Under the pieces are notes generated by a model. That model searched no databases. It had not been told where the DNA came from and was given only the letters and a program-made list of their open reading frames with translations. Below are positions 5,868 to 7,683 of a stretch of 7,683 nt of DNA, piece after piece. Origin of the DNA: an uncultured Duncaniella sp. (GTDB lineage: Bacteria > Bacteroidota > Bacteroidia > Bacteroidales > Muribaculaceae). The stretch covers positions 1 to 7,683 of the forward strand of contig CAJTRI010000029.1 of the NCBI GenBank assembly GCA_910578615.1, read 5' to 3'. The translations under genes and the position numbers were made by a program. Position 1 is the stretch's first letter. Every line of letters starts with the position of its first letter.

Positions 5868-7209
5868 TGTATTTCCCTAAATTTCTTTTATACTCATATA
5901 AATAATTCTCCCATCCCTCTCCGAACATCCGGGTCAGCACCTCGTTTATCTCATCATCGCTGACCAGTTTGGAACGTTCCTGACAGTTCAGCAGGCTTAA
6001 CAGCAGAAGAGGATAAGAAGAGTTCCTGACAAGCTCTGCGGAAAGTTTGTCGGAGAGCCTAAACCCTTCCACATAACACTCCGCAGCCAATGACTTTTCA
6101 TAATTTTTCTCCCGGCACCAGCCGCTCAATCTCAGTGATTCGCCCTGCATCAGATAGTCGTTGCACTTCGAATAGGCTTCGGCACCGCGATAGTATGTCT
6201 CGGCGGCCTCTTTCCAATGCGTTTCCCGCACATAGATGGAAGCCTTCCCCAACAGGGTGTTGCCGAGCAATCTGCAAGCCAGCGAGGGGTCTAATTTCTC
6301 TGCCCCGATTTCGGCGGCTTCCACGGCTTTATCCGCAAAGTACATGGCCATCTTATAATCCTTACGGGCCAACTGGTCGGTATACAGGATGGTATATACG
6401 GTTACAAACTGGCTGATCCAGTGGATATCTCTCTTTACATTATCAAGAGCGATATCAAGGCACTGCTTGGCGAATTTCTCCGTCTCCGGCACATTCCCTT
6501 TTTTCACACTGTTCATCAGTTTGATTAACACCAGTCTGAAATTGGAAGCTGCCGGATCGCTTTTATCTTCATTCGCCGCTTGTTCGGCGAGTTGTTCCAT
6601 CGCTTCGCCCAAATCAATCGGTGGATAAATGGACTCCGTGTCATCGGAGTGCCTGCCCATGAGTTTACCGAACTGTTCATAGCCCTTTATATCAGATATG
6701 CCCCATACCATCTGCGGATGGAACGGCAAGGCAAGGGCTTTTCCAAACCATTCACGGCATCCGTCATAATCGGATGTGTTTTTCAGGTTGAACACAAAAC
6801 TGCATTTCATATCGGTTCCGCTCACAAGGACTTCTGTCAGCCGGTTCAAGTTGGCGACTGCGACGGAAGCCTCGTTTTCTTGCATCACGACCGTATAGTC
6901 CGGAACCCAATCGACATACTCGGAGACGATTTCTTCGGGCTTTTCCGAATGGTTCCAGTATTCTATCTGTTGTGCGATATACGCCACAACATCTTTTGAG
7001 AAATCGGAGATGGAACTGAACGGAAGTTCTATCACGAATACCATATCCTCCTCTTCGCTGTCTACGGCAAGCATATAGTCATAGAAAGCCTCGAGCATAC
7101 TTTCGTCTCCCGGCTGTATGACGATACGTATTAGCTTGACCGGTTTTCCTACTGCATCTTCCCATTGGTAGAGCATCCTGTCTGCTATTTGTTGTATGGC
7201 ATTGCTCAT
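5833..7209 (-). CDS. TPR-like repeat protein, candidate T6SS effector-loading adaptor
   Basis: This 458-residue protein lacks a signal peptide or membrane segment and is probably cytosolic. Residues about 1-190 form an alpha/beta region (KLIRIVIQP at 25-33, DMVFVIELPF at 55-64, CSFVFNL at 136-142) that I do not recognise; it has no Walker A motif. An acidic linker follows (about 200-220). From about 222 to 410 it is helical with TPR-like spacing, for example YKMAMYFADKAVEAAEIG, ASIYVRETHWKEAAETYYRGA and KSLAAECYVEGFRL. The C-terminus has a compact aromatic end, GWENYLYEYKRN. It starts 6 bases after the vgrG stop and overlaps the next gene, so it is expressed together with spike and effector. 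Its place between vgrG and PAAR-Rhs matches that of adaptors and chaperones (DUF4123, Eag/DUF1795) in other bacteria, but it does not look like either. The adaptor role is inference. Confidence 0.75.
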   Translation of the reverse strand: MSNAIQQIADRMLYQWEDAVGKPVKLIRIVIQPGDESMLEAFYDYMLAVDSEEEDMVFVIELPFSSISDFSKDVVAYIAQQIEYWNHSEKPEEIVSEYVDWVPDYTVVMQENEASVAVANLNRLTEVLVSGTDMKCSFVFNLKNTSDYDGCREWFGKALALPFHPQMVWGISDIKGYEQFGKLMGRHSDDTESIYPPIDLGEAMEQLAEQAANEDKSDPAASNFRLVLIKLMNSVKKGNVPETEKFAKQCLDIALDNVKRDIHWISQFVTVYTILYTDQLARKDYKMAMYFADKAVEAAEIGAEKLDPSLACRLLGNTLLGKASIYVRETHWKEAAETYYRGAEAYSKCNDYLMQGESLRLSGWCREKNYEKSLAAECYVEGFRLSDKLSAELVRNSSYPLLLLSLLNCQERSKLVSDDEINEVLTRMFGEGWENYLYEYKRNLGKYNGMAEQHIQES

Positions 7210-7215
7210 AGACTG

Positions 7216-7683
7216 CTAATTCAATTTAACGATTGTTCCGGTTACCGCAGTAGTTCCGGAAGAATCTACCGTGGCTTTTGTTGTTCCGCTGACCAAGGCA
7301 CTGCTGCTTCCTGTGGCTGTAAAATCGGTACTGGAGATATTGTAGGCTTCATTTGCCGTGCAATCAATATTTTTTGCCGATTGGGCGATGTTTTCACCGG
7401 CCGACTCTGTTATGGCTTTTTGGGCATTTGATGATATATTGCCGTCACTATCAATTGTGACGCTGTTTTCACCGACACACAAGGTAATGCTCTTAGAAGC
7501 GGAGATAGTGATATTTCCTTCTCCGTCTGCCACATAGCTGTTGCCTTCCTTGTCTTTCATCGTAATGCTTCCTTTCTCATCATCAAGCGTCACTGTACAC
7601 CCGCTGCGGGTTGTCAGGCTCTTCGTCTTGTTCGAGCTGCCGCCGCCGGTGCCCGACTTCCCGTGGAAAAGGCTGCCCAACAC
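7216..7683 (-). CDS. vgrG: VgrG spike protein, C-terminal end (partial, enters from right edge)
   Basis: The frame is open to the right edge, so only the last 156 residues are seen; the first codon at the edge is not a true start. The sequence begins with a Gly/Ser-rich linker after LFHGKSG, then NKTKSLTTRSG, and continues as short beta strands rich in T, S, D and G (SGCTVTLDDEKGSITMKD, EGNITISASKSITL, NSVTIDSDGNI), ending in a plain Ser/Thr/Ala stretch and TGTIVKLN with a TAG stop. This is the pattern of the gp5-like triple-stranded beta-helix of VgrG, the needle shaft that carries the PAAR tip. No extra C-terminal effector domain is attached, consistent with the cargo being the separate PAAR-Rhs protein downstream. 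The TPR gene follows after 6 bases. Confidence 0.88.
   Translation of the reverse strand: MLGSLFHGKSGTGGGSSNKTKSLTTRSGCTVTLDDEKGSITMKDKEGNSYVADGEGNITISASKSITLCVGENSVTIDSDGNISSNAQKAITESAGENIAQSAKNIDCTANEAYNISSTDFTATGSSSALVSGTTKATVDSSGTTAVTGTIVKLN

Noticed and set aside
7681..7683. GTG at the window edge as a start for a separate 155-residue protein.
   Set aside because: The frame is open to the edge and the sequence begins mid-way through a VgrG beta-helix linker, so the codon is simply internal Val.

Overview
The window looks like a piece of a Bacteroidales (Bacteroides, Phocaeicola or Parabacteroides type) chromosome carrying the effector end of a type VI secretion (T6SS) locus. This rests on protein character (a VgrG spike end, a PAAR-type Rhs effector, a small Imm17-like membrane protein), on weak or absent Shine-Dalgarno sites, and on two octamers matching the Bacteroides promoter box TAnnTTTG. 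The species cannot be fixed from sequence alone.

The effector genes are all on the minus strand, so the operon reads from right to left. In transcription order they are: the C-terminal end of VgrG (7216-7683, entering from the right edge); a 458-residue cytosolic protein with TPR-like helical repeats (5833-7209, 6 bases after the vgrG stop); a two-helix membrane protein resembling Imm17 (5580-5867, overlapping the TPR gene by 35 bases); a 1480-residue PAAR-Rhs polymorphic toxin (1117-5559); and a short AT-rich ORF that runs off the left edge (1-240), the best candidate for the cognate immunity gene. The likely arrangement is that PAAR-Rhs sits on the VgrG tip, the TPR protein assists loading, the Rhs shell encloses the toxin, and the last about 126 residues are released by cleavage. 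That tail has the residue pattern of a GIY-YIG (URI-type) nuclease.

Between the rhs gene and the candidate immunity gene lies a complete IS5-family insertion sequence (259-1116, 858 bp). It has an intact 251-residue DDE transposase on the plus strand, 13-bp imperfect terminal inverted repeats and a 3-bp TTA target duplication. The duplicated triplet is the rhs stop codon itself (TAA on the minus strand), so the insertion left the effector reading frame unchanged but pushed the downstream gene away by 861 bp. In the reconstructed empty site only 15 bases separate the rhs stop from the next ATG.

Base composition is layered: single 60-base lines sampled in the Rhs core, the TPR gene, the toxin tail and the left-edge ORF gave about 63, 45, 38 and 28% G+C. 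The sharp drop falls at the end of the conserved Rhs core, as expected if toxin tip and immunity gene were exchanged as a cassette.
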